A stretch of DNA of 64,000 nucleotides from Verrucomicrobium sp. (GTDB lineage Bacteria > Verrucomicrobiota > Verrucomicrobiia > Methylacidiphilales > GAS474). The notes under the pieces were generated by a model. That model was given only the letters and a program-made list of their open reading frames with translations, ran no database searches and was not told where the DNA came from. The stretch is taken from contig JAPWJX010000003.1 of assembly GCA_028283855.1 (NCBI GenBank), forward strand, positions 744,001-808,000, given 5' to 3'. Shown here piece by piece: positions 1-8,481 of this stretch (positions are counted from its first letter, which is position 1; every line of letters begins with the position of its first letter). A program made the position numbers and the translations under genes.

Positions 1-1
1 G

Positions 2-307
2 CTGGTTTCCGCCGCCCAGGGCCGTCCTTTGAAGGTCATCATCGAGATCGCCGCCCTCACCCCGGAAGAGATCTCCGAGGCCTCCCGCCGCGCCGTGAAG
101 GCCGGGGCCGCCTTCGTGAAGACCGCCACCGGCTACGGCCCCGGCGGGGCCACCCCGGAGGCCGTCGCCCGCATCCGGGAGGCCGCCGGCTGCAAGGCCG
201 GCATCAAGGCTTCCGGCGGCGTGAAAGACCGCGCGGGCGCCGAGGCGCTCATCGCCGCGGGCGCCACCCGCCTGGGCACCTCCAACGGCGTCGCCCTCCT
301 CAAGTAG
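2..307 (+). CDS. deoC: Deoxyribose-phosphate aldolase, C-terminal part
   Basis: This is the C-terminal ~101 residues of a DeoC-type aldolase; the N-terminus lies before the window. DeoC cleaves 2-deoxyribose-5-phosphate to glyceraldehyde-3-phosphate and acetaldehyde in deoxynucleoside salvage. Visible family motifs are KVIIE, the Schiff-base lysine region VKTATGYGPGGAT and the second active-site lysine in GIKASGGVK, followed by the terminal phosphate-binding LGTSNGVALL. Reading is open to the left edge in this frame. The next gene starts 7 bp after the stop, so the two are probably cotranscribed. Confidence 0.93.
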   Translation: MVSAAQGRPLKVIIEIAALTPEEISEASRRAVKAGAAFVKTATGYGPGGATPEAVARIREAAGCKAGIKASGGVKDRAGAEALIAAGATRLGTSNGVALLK

Positions 308-314
308 GCCCGGC

Positions 315-3300
315 ATGTATCGCCGTCCCGCGTTCTGGGTCGCCGCGGTCCTCCTTTTCCTGGGCTGCGCGCTCTACGCGGTCCGGGACTTTCCGCGCGC
401 CTTTCCCGTCCTCACCGTCGACCTGAAGATGGACCGCGCCGCCGCCCTGCGGCAGGCCCGGGACGTCGCCGCCCGCACCCTCTGCGGCCCGCAGGGCTAC
501 CGGGAAACCGCCGTCTTCAACGGGGACGACGACGTGCAGAACTACGTCGAGCTGGAGGGGGGCGGCAAGGAAGCCTTCCGCCGCCTCATCGCGGGGAACC
601 TCTACGCGCCCTTCCAGTGGATCGTCCGCCACTACCGCCCCGGGGAGAAGAACGAGGCGACCTTCTACTTCACGCCGGAGGGGAACCCCTACGGCTTCGA
701 GGAAACCCTGGCCGAGTCGGCCCCCGGCGCCGCCCTTCCCGTCCCCGCCGCGCGGGCGCTGGCGGAAAGCGCCGCCGCCGGGCCGTGGGGCGTGCCTCTT
801 TCCCTCTACAAGTTCCTGGGCGCCTCCAAGGAGGTCCGCCCCTCCGGCCGCGTCGACCACACCTTCGTCTACGAGCGGGCGGAGCGCGCCGGGGAAGCCC
901 GCTTCCGGCTGACCCTCACCGTTTCCGGCGGGCGGCTCACCGCCCTCGTCCATTCGGTCAAGGTGCCGCAGGCCTTCGCCCGGCGCTACCAGCAGATGCG
1001 CTCGGCCAACGCCACCATCGCCACCGCGGACCAGATCGCCGTCGTCCTCCTCTACGGCCTCGGCGGCTGCCTGGGCGGCCTCTTCTACCTCCTGCGCCGC
1101 CGCGCCGCCCTCGTCCGCGGGCCGCTCCTGGCGGGCCTGGGCGTCGCCTTCCTCGTCTTCCTGGCCTCCCTCAACGAGCTGCCGCTTCAGTGGATCGGCT
1201 ACGACACCGCCCTCTCCCCGCGCCTCTTCCTCTTCAAGGACGTGCTGGCCCCGCTCCTGCGCCAGTTCCTCATCGATTCGATCCTCTTCTCCCTCTCCTT
1301 CATGGCGGCGGAGGGGCTGACCCGCCGCGCCTTCCCGCAGCACCTCCAAATCGGCAGGCTGTGGAGCCGGGACGCCGCCGGATCGCCCGAGGTGCTGGGG
1401 CGGACGGTGGGCGGCTACCTCGTCGTCGCGCTGAACACCGCCTTCGTCGTCGCCTTCTACCTCTTCACCGCGCGCCGTTTCGGCTGGTGGAGCCCGTCGG
1501 AGATGCTGATCGACCCGAATCTTCCCTCCACCTACGTCCCGTGGTTCGGCCCCGTGGCCAAGGCCTTCCAGGCCGGGAGCTGGGAGGAGTCGATGTTCCG
1601 GGCCATCCCGCTGGCGGGCGCGGCGCTCATCGGGAGCCGCTTCGGCTGCCGCCGCCTGGCCATCGCGCTCGCCTTCGTCGTCCAGGTCGTCCTCTTCGGC
1701 GCGGGCCACGCCAGTTACGCCGTCCAGCCCGCTTATGGTCGCATTGTGGAATTGGTCGTCCCGGCCACCCTCTTCGGCCTGCTCTACCTGCGCTTCGGCC
1801 TTTTGCCCGCCGTCCTCTGCCACTTTGGCTATGACGCGGTGATGATGTCCCTCTCCCTCCTCGTCTCCAGGCTTCCCGGCATCTGGATCGACCGGGCGTG
1901 GCTCTTCCTTCTCGTCTTCCTGCCGCTCTGGGTCGTCCTCTGGGCGCGCTTCCGCCGCCCTCTGGCTTCCGCCGCGGCCTCCGCCTGGAACGGCGCGTGG
2001 CAGCCGCCCGCCGCCCGGAAAGACGCCGCCTCCGCCGCCGTCGCCGCCCCGGCGGCTTCCCGGCGGGCCGTCCTGGCCTGGGGTGTGGCGGGCCTCGCGG
2101 GCGTGGCCCTTTGGATCGGCTTCGGCGATTTTCAAAATCCCGTTCCCCGCCTGGTCCTCTCCCGCGCGAAGGCGGAGGAGATCGCCCGCACGGCCCTCTT
2201 CCAGCGCGGGCTCCAGCTCGACGCGACGTGGACCGTCCTTTCCGGCGTGACGAGCGCGCCGGGCCGGGACGACGCCTTCGCCTGGCGGCACGGTTCCCGC
2301 GCCGATTACCGGAGGCTCCTGGAACGCTTTCTGGAGCCGCCCGCCTGGCAGGTCCGCTTCGTCCACTTCCACGGGGATGTGGCCCAGCGGGCGGAAGAGT
2401 ACTCGGTTACCGTCGTCCGCCACGGCGCGGTGCGGGAGATTTCCCACCGGCTGCCGGAAGCCCGGCCCGGCGCCAAACTGGCCGAGCCTGCCGCCCGCAC
2501 CCTGGCCGCCGCCGCGCTGCGGCGGGATTGGAACGTCCCCGCCGACGCCCTGCGGGAAATCTCCATCGATCCCAAGGAGGAGCCCGCCCGGACCGACTGG
2601 GAGCTGGTCTGGGCCGATCCCGATCCGGCCCGCTACCCGCTGAAGGAAGGGGAGGGCCGCTACGCCGTCCTCCTGGCGGGGGGCGAGGTGGGCGACGTGC
2701 GCGCCTATCTCCACGTGCCGGAGGCCTGGGAGCGGGCGGAGGCCGACCGCGTCGCCCCGTTCGACGTGATCCGGCAGCTGGCCCGCAGCGTCACCTTCGC
2801 CGCCATGTTCGCGGCGTGGGCCGTCGCGCTCGTCGCCTGGGCGCGCGGGCGCTTTGCCTGGCGCGCGGCGCTGGGCTTGGCGGCGGTCGTCTTCGGCCTG
2901 CGCGCCGTGCTCCTCGTCAATAATTGGCCGGACACCGTGGCGGGCTTTTCCACCGCGCAGCCTTTCCTCAACCAGGCGCTGACCTCGGTCGGCATCGAGC
3001 TGTTCCACGCCTTCTTCGCCTCCCTTTCCATCGGCGCCCTGGCCGGATTTTTGGCCGGGCGGCGGGACGCCCGCCCGGCGGCGCGCGGCGAGCTTTGGGG
3101 CGCGGCGGCGGCGGGCTTCGCCTGGGTCGGCGTGCGCGCGCTCTGCGGCCACTGGACCTCCCTTTCGCCGGCGTGGGCCGATTCCCAGCCCCTCTCCGCC
3201 GCCCTCCCGTGGCTGGCCGCCGCGGTGGGCCGCCTGCCGGACATCCTCTACACCGCCGCCCAGTTCGGCTGGCTGGCGGTGCTGGCCGGGTTTCTGGCCC

Positions 3301-3623
3301 GCTCCGGCCGCCTGCCGGGCGCGGCGGCGGCGGGCGCGGCGCTTGTCTTCGGCACCCTCGTCTATTTGGCGGGCGGGCCGATCGAGACGCTCGGCAACTG
3401 GCTTCTCTCCGGCGTCGCCGCGGGGCTGGTCTTCACGGCGGCCTTCTTCACCCTCTTCGGCGGGCGGCGCGGCCACCCGGCGGGCGTGTCCCTCTGTTTC
3501 GGCGTCATCGGCGCGGCGGGCGCGCTCAAGCAGGGGCTTTTCCTGGCCCACCCGGGCGCGTGGGGCTGGTTCCTGGGCGCGGCGTTCCTGGCCGGGGCGG
3601 GCTGGCTTTGGGCGCGCCGTTAG
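315..3623 (+). CDS. Large CPBP-family intramembrane protease with duplicated ectodomains
   Basis: This 1102-residue polytopic membrane protein holds a CPBP (Abi/Rce1-type) glutamic protease core. The motifs are in order: EESMFR with E424/E425/R429, then GAGHASY with H465, then LCHFGYDAV with H503. An N-terminal membrane anchor is followed by a soluble domain (about 35-235), membrane segments and the CPBP core. A second soluble domain (about 610-805) and further membrane helices follow. The two soluble domains resemble each other (RA-A-AR-A near the start, YRRL or FRRL, W-VR, PAARALA or PAARTLA, W-VP, PEA or PQA), so the protein looks internally duplicated. CPBP proteins usually have 200-400 residues. 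The substrate is unknown. ATG is 7 bp after deoC. Confidence 0.85.
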   Translation: MYRRPAFWVAAVLLFLGCALYAVRDFPRAFPVLTVDLKMDRAAALRQARDVAARTLCGPQGYRETAVFNGDDDVQNYVELEGGGKEAFRRLIAGNLYAPFQWIVRHYRPGEKNEATFYFTPEGNPYGFEETLAESAPGAALPVPAARALAESAAAGPWGVPLSLYKFLGASKEVRPSGRVDHTFVYERAERAGEARFRLTLTVSGGRLTALVHSVKVPQAFARRYQQMRSANATIATADQIAVVLLYGLGGCLGGLFYLLRRRAALVRGPLLAGLGVAFLVFLASLNELPLQWIGYDTALSPRLFLFKDVLAPLLRQFLIDSILFSLSFMAAEGLTRRAFPQHLQIGRLWSRDAAGSPEVLGRTVGGYLVVALNTAFVVAFYLFTARRFGWWSPSEMLIDPNLPSTYVPWFGPVAKAFQAGSWEESMFRAIPLAGAALIGSRFGCRRLAIALAFVVQVVLFGAGHASYAVQPAYGRIVELVVPATLFGLLYLRFGLLPAVLCHFGYDAVMMSLSLLVSRLPGIWIDRAWLFLLVFLPLWVVLWARFRRPLASAAASAWNGAWQPPAARKDAASAAVAAPAASRRAVLAWGVAGLAGVALWIGFGDFQNPVPRLVLSRAKAEEIARTALFQRGLQLDATWTVLSGVTSAPGRDDAFAWRHGSRADYRRLLERFLEPPAWQVRFVHFHGDVAQRAEEYSVTVVRHGAVREISHRLPEARPGAKLAEPAARTLAAAALRRDWNVPADALREISIDPKEEPARTDWELVWADPDPARYPLKEGEGRYAVLLAGGEVGDVRAYLHVPEAWERAEADRVAPFDVIRQLARSVTFAAMFAAWAVALVAWARGRFAWRAALGLAAVVFGLRAVLLVNNWPDTVAGFSTAQPFLNQALTSVGIELFHAFFASLSIGALAGFLAGRRDARPAARGELWGAAAAGFAWVGVRALCGHWTSLSPAWADSQPLSAALPWLAAAVGRLPDILYTAAQFGWLAVLAGFLARSGRLPGAAAAGAALVFGTLVYLAGGPIETLGNWLLSGVAAGLVFTAAFFTLFGGRRGHPAGVSLCFGVIGAAGALKQGLFLAHPGAWGWFLGAAFLAGAGWLWARR

Positions 3624-3640
3624 GCGGTTTTCGGCTGAAA

Positions 3641-3653
3641 AATAGCCGAATTA
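3641..3653 (+). promoter_or_regulatory. 13-bp element AATAGCCGAATTA, copy 1
   Basis: Perfect copy of a 13-mer found four times in the window, always directly upstream of a gene of unknown function. Here 8 bp separate it from the ATG at 3662. Its last six bases lie where the -10 box lies in the apparently leaderless genes of this genome. Whether it is a promoter or a regulator site is inference. Confidence 0.6.
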
Positions 3654-3661
3654 GATAGTAT

Positions 3662-4327
3662 ATGAACCCGCATGACGCGATTAAGGAATGTGTCGAGTTC
3701 GGTAAGGACTGTGTTGAGATGGGGACCGAGCATGTCCGTGAAACCGTGGATTCCGCCAAGGAGAAGCGTTTGGGTGATTTGGCGCTCAACATGTTTCCGG
3801 TTGTGGCGCTGCTGGGAACGGGGTTGGTGATAAGCTCCGAGGCCACTTCCCTGGTGCATGTGGGCCAGGAGCGGGAGGCCGTCACGCAGCGGCTCGATGC
3901 GGCCAGCACGAACGAGATCCAAAAAGCGCTCCAATCGGGCCAATTGCGGAATTTGCAGATTTCCTACAAGGGAGGGTTGTTTGAAGGCGCCAAGACCCTG
4001 CCCGCCCAGTGCGCGGCGGCGGGCGAGAACGTCGCCTGCGAAATTCCGATGACTTCGGAGCAATTCCAGGAAAAAGGCGGCTTGAAGATTCCCGTGGGAG
4101 AAAAAGATCCGGTGAACGCCCCGTGCCTGCCTTCCGGCAACGGCGTCCTGTGCCGCGTCGAGCTGACCCCGGCCCAGTTTCAGAATGCGGTGCGCGCCTC
4201 GGTCACGCAGCAGACCGCAGGAGAGGTGGACCGAATCATGAAGCCGAAAGAGGACGCCGTGCATCAGCAGATCAACAATACGGCGAACGCGATCGCCCTC
4301 ACGCAGGCCGTCACGTCCGGCCGCTGA
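3662..4327 (+). CDS. Unknown membrane-anchored protein with two C-x8-C repeats
   Basis: I do not recognise a family. The 221-residue product has a charged N-terminal helix and one membrane segment (about 40-59). A region beyond it carries two similar units: C117-x8-C126 and C155-x8-C164, each followed by a segment ending in TxxQFQ (TSEQFQ and TPAQFQ). Such Cys pairs suggest two disulfide-bonded units outside the cytoplasm, on a type II-like anchor. It is preceded by the 13-bp element and has no Shine-Dalgarno sequence. The next exported gene starts 51 bp downstream and may share the transcript. Confidence 0.75.
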   Translation: MNPHDAIKECVEFGKDCVEMGTEHVRETVDSAKEKRLGDLALNMFPVVALLGTGLVISSEATSLVHVGQEREAVTQRLDAASTNEIQKALQSGQLRNLQISYKGGLFEGAKTLPAQCAAAGENVACEIPMTSEQFQEKGGLKIPVGEKDPVNAPCLPSGNGVLCRVELTPAQFQNAVRASVTQQTAGEVDRIMKPKEDAVHQQINNTANAIALTQAVTSGR

Positions 4328-4378
4328 ACCGAAGGCGCGCGGCTTGTTTAAATGGCGATTGGCCCTAGCGTCGGGGCC

Positions 4379-5008
4379 ATGAAGCTTCTGATCCGTCTGC
4401 TCTGCGCCGTTCTCCTGGCGGCGTGTCTTTCCGGCGGGGCCCATGCGGAGGAGGACAACGCGGTGCGGGACGCCTTCCGCGGATTGGAAAAGCGGTATTC
4501 CCTCCTCCAGGAGCGGCTGAATAACGCGACGGCGGCGCTGGAGAGGATCGCCAGCCTGATGCCGGGCCGTGATTTGAAGGGGCCGCTGGCCGATTACTCC
4601 CGCAACCTCGAGAAGTTCGACAGCCTGAACAAGACCCTCCCCGACAGTCTCTCCGACTTCAACGAGCGGCTGGCCGCCCGCTACGACGCGTGGCGGCAGC
4701 AGATCGGCGAGATCCGCTCCCCCGTCATCCGCGATCTGGCGACGAAGCAGCTGGCCGACCGGCAGGCGCAGTTCCAGCTGTTGAACAAGGATATTGCGGC
4801 GACGGAGGCGAAGATCGGCCCGCTCATCGGCCAGATGCGGGACGTGGAGTCCTATTTGAAGGCGGCCCTGACGCCGGCCTCGGTGGAGGCGCTGGCCGCG
4901 CCGCTGCAGGAGACGGCGGGGATGGCCAAGGAGGCGCAGCGGAGCATGGCGGCGCTCAAGGGCGTCTTTGCTCAATCGCGCGGGGCTCTTTCCACCACGC
5001 CGGAGTAG
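4379..5008 (+). CDS. Exported coiled-coil protein, possible lipoprotein
   Basis: 209 residues starting with a clear export signal (MKLLIRLLCAVLLAAC). The LAAC tetrad fits a lipobox; a signal peptidase I site after AHA is the alternative. The mature part is almost all charged helix with heptad-like leucines (LEKRYSLLQERLNNATAALERI, then a second helix pair), so it is probably a coiled-coil periplasmic or outer-membrane-attached protein. An in-frame ATG at 4352 would put nine residues ahead of the signal sequence, so 4379 is preferred. No enzymatic motif is visible. It ends tail-to-tail with ribF. Confidence 0.75.
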   Translation: MKLLIRLLCAVLLAACLSGGAHAEEDNAVRDAFRGLEKRYSLLQERLNNATAALERIASLMPGRDLKGPLADYSRNLEKFDSLNKTLPDSLSDFNERLAARYDAWRQQIGEIRSPVIRDLATKQLADRQAQFQLLNKDIAATEAKIGPLIGQMRDVESYLKAALTPASVEALAAPLQETAGMAKEAQRSMAALKGVFAQSRGALSTTPE

Positions 5009-5011
5009 GGC

Positions 5012-5920
5012 CTAGATCGCTTCCTCGTCCGCCCGAGCGATGTCCTCGAGGATCTGGGCCTTGAGCTCCTCGACGTTGGCGAATTTCTTTTCCCCCCGCA
5101 GGCGGCGGAAGGTGCCGACGGCGATGGGGGAGCCTTCGAGCTCCCCGGCGTAGCCCAGGAGGTGGACTTCCAGGACGGGCTTGCCGTCCTTTTCGAAGGT
5201 GGGGCGGGAGCCGTAGTTGGCGACGGCGCGGAAGACGCCGTCCGGCACGGCGGCGCGGCAGGCGTAGACGCCGGGCGGCGGGAGCATCTGGGTGATGCCG
5301 CCGACGTTGGCGGTGGGGAAGCCGATGCCGGTGCCCCGGCCCGCGCCGGAAACGACGTGCCCGTCCAGGGCGTATTCCCGGCCCAGGAGGGCGGCGGCCA
5401 GGGGGAAGTCGTGCGCGGCGATGGCTTCCCGGATGCGGGTGCTGCGGACGGGGCCGCCCGCCTTTTCCAGGACGGGCATCGTCTCCACGATGAAGCCGTG
5501 GCGGCCGCCGTATTCGGCCATCATGGCGGCGTTGCCCGCGCGGTCGTGGCCGAAGCGCCAGTCCGGGCCGACGGCGACGCGCTTGAGGTTCGGGAAGAGG
5601 CGGTGGAGGGCGGTGAGGAACTCCTCGGCGGAGAGGGCGCGCAGGGCCTCGTCGAAGTGGAGGGTGACGACGTCTCCCGCGCCCGCCACCTGCAGGAGGT
5701 AGGAGCGCTGCGCGGCGGTGGAGAGGCGGGGCGGCGCCTTGTCCGGGTGGACGAGGGCGGCGGGATGGGGCTCGAAGGTGAGCGCCACCGTGGCGCGGCC
5801 TTCCTGCCGGGCCAGCTCGCGGACCAGGGCCTGGTGGCCCAGGTGGACGCCGTCGAAGACGCCGATCGCCAGGCCCAGCACTTTCGGGCGGGGTTCCAGG
5901 GCGAAGAACGACTCGGGCAT
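5012..5920 (-). CDS. ribF: Bifunctional riboflavin kinase/FAD synthetase
   Basis: 302 residues. The N-terminal FAD synthetase domain shows GVFDGVHLGH (20-29), the GPDWRFG loop (about 118-124) and STRIREAI (160-167). The C-terminal riboflavin kinase domain begins near 182 with GTGIGFPTANV (196-206). The enzyme phosphorylates riboflavin to FMN and adenylylates FMN to FAD in the cytoplasm. Length and domain order are normal. It lies 18 bp after truB and completes an nrnA-truB-ribF cluster, a common bacterial arrangement usually led by infB/rbfA, which are absent here. Confidence 0.96.
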   Translation of the reverse strand: MPESFFALEPRPKVLGLAIGVFDGVHLGHQALVRELARQEGRATVALTFEPHPAALVHPDKAPPRLSTAAQRSYLLQVAGAGDVVTLHFDEALRALSAEEFLTALHRLFPNLKRVAVGPDWRFGHDRAGNAAMMAEYGGRHGFIVETMPVLEKAGGPVRSTRIREAIAAHDFPLAAALLGREYALDGHVVSGAGRGTGIGFPTANVGGITQMLPPPGVYACRAAVPDGVFRAVANYGSRPTFEKDGKPVLEVHLLGYAGELEGSPIAVGTFRRLRGEKKFANVEELKAQILEDIARADEEAI

Positions 5921-5938
5921 GGCGTGATTCCCGTCGTT

Positions 5939-6649
5939 TTATTGGCGGCGCAGGCGGGAGACCTCCGCCAGGGAGAGGACCTTGGGGGCCAGCGCGGGGC
6001 CGGACTCTTCCTCGAATTCCTTCCAGCTCACGGCGTCCTTCAGGGCGAAGTTGCCGGAGCGCAGGCGGATCAGCTCCGTCAGGTGGGCGCCGCAGCCCAG
6101 GTCGGCGCCGATGTCGTGGCAGTAGGTGCGGACGTAGAAGCCCTTGCTGCACCCGATTTCAAAGTCGATGAAGGGCAGCTCCACCGTCTTGATCTGGTGC
6201 CGGTAGACGTGGACCAGCCGGGGTTCCCGCTCCACGGTCTTGCCCGCGCGGGCCAGCTTGTAGAGGGGGACGCCGTCCTTCTTCACGGCGGAGACCATGG
6301 GGGGGATCTGGTAGAAGTCCCCGGAGAACTTGGCGAAGGCCGCCTCGATGTCGGCCGGGGTCAGGGCGGGGACCGGCGCGGTGGCGGTGACGACGCCCTG
6401 GGCGTCCTGGGAGTCGGTCGCCTCCCCCAGCTTCATGCGGCCGGCGTAGACTTTGTCCTCCGCCATGAGGAGGTCCTGGATCTTCGTCGCCCGGCCCAGG
6501 ACGACCATGAGGAGGCCGGTGGCGGCGGGGTCGAGCGTGCCGCAGTGGCCGACCTTCTTCATGTCGAATTTGCGCCGCACGCGGTCGACGATGTCGTGGG
6601 AGGTGGGGCCTTTGGGTTTGTCGAGAAGGAGTACGCCGTCGAGTTCCAT
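5939..6649 (-). CDS. truB: tRNA pseudouridine-55 synthase
   Basis: 236 residues. TruB makes pseudouridine 55 in the T-loop of tRNAs. The N-terminus ([16 protein letters not shown]) and the catalytic Asp40 in [11 protein letters not shown] are typical; [12 protein letters not shown] near the C-terminal third is the conserved RNA-binding and active-site strand. The length is slightly short because the C-terminal PUA extension of some homologues is missing. It starts 13 bp after nrnA and is followed by ribF in the same direction, so the three are probably one operon. Confidence 0.96.
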   Translation of the reverse strand: MELDGVLLLDKPKGPTSHDIVDRVRRKFDMKKVGHCGTLDPAATGLLMVVLGRATKIQDLLMAEDKVYAGRMKLGEATDSQDAQGVVTATAPVPALTPADIEAAFAKFSGDFYQIPPMVSAVKKDGVPLYKLARAGKTVEREPRLVHVYRHQIKTVELPFIDFEIGCSKGFYVRTYCHDIGADLGCGAHLTELIRLRSGNFALKDAVSWKEFEEESGPALAPKVLSLAEVSRLRRQ

Positions 6650-6662
6650 GAAGTCGTTTTTT

Positions 6663-7637
6663 CTAGTCTTGGGGTAAAGCGTTGCCGATGGCCTGCAGGA
6701 GGGCCGCCTCCAGCTCCGCCAGGGGCTTGGAGGAGCGGAAGCCCGCCGCCAGCCGGTGGCCTCCGCCGCCGAATTGGGCGGCGATGGCGTTCACGTCGAC
6801 CCGCGCGCGGGAGCGGAGGCTGGCGCGGATTTTTCCGCCCTCCACCTGTTCCAGCATGAAGGCCACTTCCACGGTGCGGACGGAGCGGAGGGGGTCCAGG
6901 AAGTTTTCCACCTCCTCCGGCTTGGCGCCGGTGCGGGCGTAGAGGTCGGGCGTCAGGTGGTAGTAGGCCACGCGGTCGCCGAAGGCGAACCGGGTGCCGT
7001 TCATTGCCTCCCGCAGGAGGCGGAAGGCCGCGGGGGAGACGGTCTGGAAGCATTGCTGGGCGGCCAGGGAGGGATCGGCCCCGCGCCGGACCAGCTGGGC
7101 GGCCACCTCGAAGGTGCGGACGGTGGTCTGCCGGTAGCGGAAGGAGCCGGTGTCGGTCATGATTCCGGCGTAGAGGTTGGCGGCGGCTTCCGGGGGGCAG
7201 GGGAGGCCGAGTTTCTCGATCACCTCGAAAAGGGTCTGGGAGGCGGCGGGGCTGGTGTCGTCCACCAGGTTGATCCGGGCGTAGCCGGGGTTGCTGGCGT
7301 GGTGGTCCAGGTTCAGGTCGGGCTTCCGGTTCCAGGAGAGGAAGGTTTCCCCGGTCCGTTCCAGGGTGGAGGTGTCGACGCAGATGACGCCGGTTTCCGG
7401 GCCGACGGGCTCCGCCGGGGTCTTTTCCACCCGCTCCGAGCCGGGTAGGAAGCGGAGCGTCTCCGGCAGGCTGTCCTGGTTGAAGACGCGGACGCGCTTC
7501 CCTTTGGCCTCCAGGGAGAGGGCGAAGGCCAGGGCGGTGCCGCAGGCGTCGGCGTCCGGCCGGATATGGGAGAGGACGCAAAAGGACTCATGCGCCTGGA
7601 GGAAGGCGTCGATCTCGCGCAGCAAAGTCGGGTCCAT
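6663..7637 (-). CDS. nrnA: DHH-family oligoribonuclease / pAp phosphatase (NrnA-like)
   Basis: 324 residues from the ATG at 7637; a TTG at 7682 would add 15 poorly conserved residues. The N-terminal DHH phosphoesterase domain shows [12 protein letters not shown] (23-34), VDTST (about 88-92) and DHH at 111-113. The C-terminal DHHA1 domain ends with the [11 protein letters not shown] nucleic-acid-binding loop. Family members degrade 2-5 nt RNA oligomers and dephosphorylate pAp. It heads the nrnA-truB-ribF cluster. The assignment to NrnA rather than another DHH phosphatase rests on length and neighbours. Confidence 0.9.
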   Translation of the reverse strand: MDPTLLREIDAFLQAHESFCVLSHIRPDADACGTALAFALSLEAKGKRVRVFNQDSLPETLRFLPGSERVEKTPAEPVGPETGVICVDTSTLERTGETFLSWNRKPDLNLDHHASNPGYARINLVDDTSPAASQTLFEVIEKLGLPCPPEAAANLYAGIMTDTGSFRYRQTTVRTFEVAAQLVRRGADPSLAAQQCFQTVSPAAFRLLREAMNGTRFAFGDRVAYYHLTPDLYARTGAKPEEVENFLDPLRSVRTVEVAFMLEQVEGGKIRASLRSRARVDVNAIAAQFGGGGHRLAAGFRSSKPLAELEAALLQAIGNALPQD

Positions 7638-7734
7638 CGCGGGGAAGGGGAAGAGGTTGCGCTTCCCGGGGGGTGGAATCAAGGCCGCAAAAAGAGGCTT
7701 GGGGAAAGCGGGGCCGGGCCGCTACCGTCGCGCC

Positions 7735-7977
7735 ATGGCTGAAACGCCTCCGCCCTCTTCCCCCGCGCCGGGGCATTCCCCGGTGACGCCCCCGCCGCCG
7801 GTGCCGGTCTACCAGGTCCGGCCGGGCCGGAAACGGCTGCGCCGCACGGCGGAGCTGGTCGGGCTCTGCGCGGTGGCGGCGCTCTGCGCCTTCTGGGCGG
7901 CCCGGGTCATCACCGGGCACCGGACGGTCGTTGTGGACAGGCCCTCGGCCTGGTTCGAGGCGCTAAAGAAGCGCTAG
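7735..7977 (+). CDS. Small proline-rich single-pass membrane protein
   Basis: 80 residues with no recognised family. A Pro-rich N-terminal tail (about 25 residues, probably disordered) is followed by a basic patch (RPGRKRLRRT), one membrane helix (about residues 41-58) and a short C-terminal tail. By the positive-inside rule the Pro-rich tail should be cytoplasmic. It is divergent from nrnA and convergent with the next gene. A perfect 6-bp palindromic hairpin (7977-7992) overlaps both stop codons. It is short, but the ATG, the hydrophobic profile and the codon pattern look real. Confidence 0.55.
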   Translation: MAETPPPSSPAPGHSPVTPPPPVPVYQVRPGRKRLRRTAELVGLCAVAALCAFWAARVITGHRTVVVDRPSAWFEALKKR

Positions 7978-7983
7978 GCCGCT

Positions 7984-8418
7984 TTAGCGGCCCGCTTCCC
8001 GGTTCGTGGAGGCGCGGGCCTCGTCGAGGTCGGCGGTGACGCCGCGGCGCAGTTCACGGCCCGCTTCCTTGAGATCGCGGACGACGTGGGAGACGACTTC
8101 GGGAATATGGGCCACGGCCTTCGTGGCGGCGGTGCCGACGATTCCGGCGGTGGCCGCGGCCAGGACGCCCGCGCCGATCAGCATGCCGTCAAAGGAGAGA
8201 ACGGCGCCCCGCGTCAGAAAATCGGTCACCGCCGGGTGCTGGGCGGCGTTGCGTTCCGCGCCCTCGACCAGGCCGCGCGCCACTCCCCCCAGGATCAGGG
8301 AGCTGGGGACGGCACAGAGCCAGGTCTGGACGGCCTTGTCGAAAACGGCGTCGGTCACGCGGTCGAATTTGGCGAGAAACGTTTCCCCTTTAAGCTGTGC
8401 GTCGTTGGTGTGTCCCAT
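7984..8418 (-). CDS. Unknown glycine-rich membrane-associated protein
   Basis: 144 residues, no recognised family. It has an amphipathic N-terminal helix, a first hydrophobic stretch (about 37-50) and a longer Ala/Gly-rich hydrophobic segment (about 75-102: LIGAGVLAAATAGIVGTAATKA). The C-terminal helix is highly charged (VRDLKEAGRELRRGV). The pattern suggests a membrane-inserting helical hairpin. The 13-bp element AATAGCCGAATTA lies 26 bp before its ATG, and unlike the other three copies an AAAGGGA Shine-Dalgarno-like sequence stands between. Confidence 0.65.
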   Translation of the reverse strand: MGHTNDAQLKGETFLAKFDRVTDAVFDKAVQTWLCAVPSSLILGGVARGLVEGAERNAAQHPAVTDFLTRGAVLSFDGMLIGAGVLAAATAGIVGTAATKAVAHIPEVVSHVVRDLKEAGRELRRGVTADLDEARASTNREAGR

Positions 8419-8444
8419 GGTGTCCCTTTAGGTTGTGTTGAGAG

Positions 8445-8457
8445 TAATTCGGCTATT
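8445..8457 (-). promoter_or_regulatory. 13-bp element AATAGCCGAATTA, copy 2
   Basis: Perfect copy on the minus strand, 26 bp upstream of the ATG at 8418. The intervening sequence carries AAAGGGA, so this gene would have a leadered mRNA if the element is a -10 region. It lies in the short gap between this gene and the methyltransferase gene. Confidence 0.6.
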
Positions 8458-8481
8458 TCCGCCGCTCGGCCCCCCAAAAAG

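Noticed and set aside
300-3551. 1083-codon open frame on the minus strand opposite the CPBP gene
   Set aside because: Arg/Gly/Glu-rich composition without motifs; an antisense shadow of a GC-rich gene.
7977-7992. Palindromic hairpin GGCCGC/GCGGCC as a bidirectional terminator
   Set aside because: Only 6 bp, overlaps both stop codons and has no T-run.
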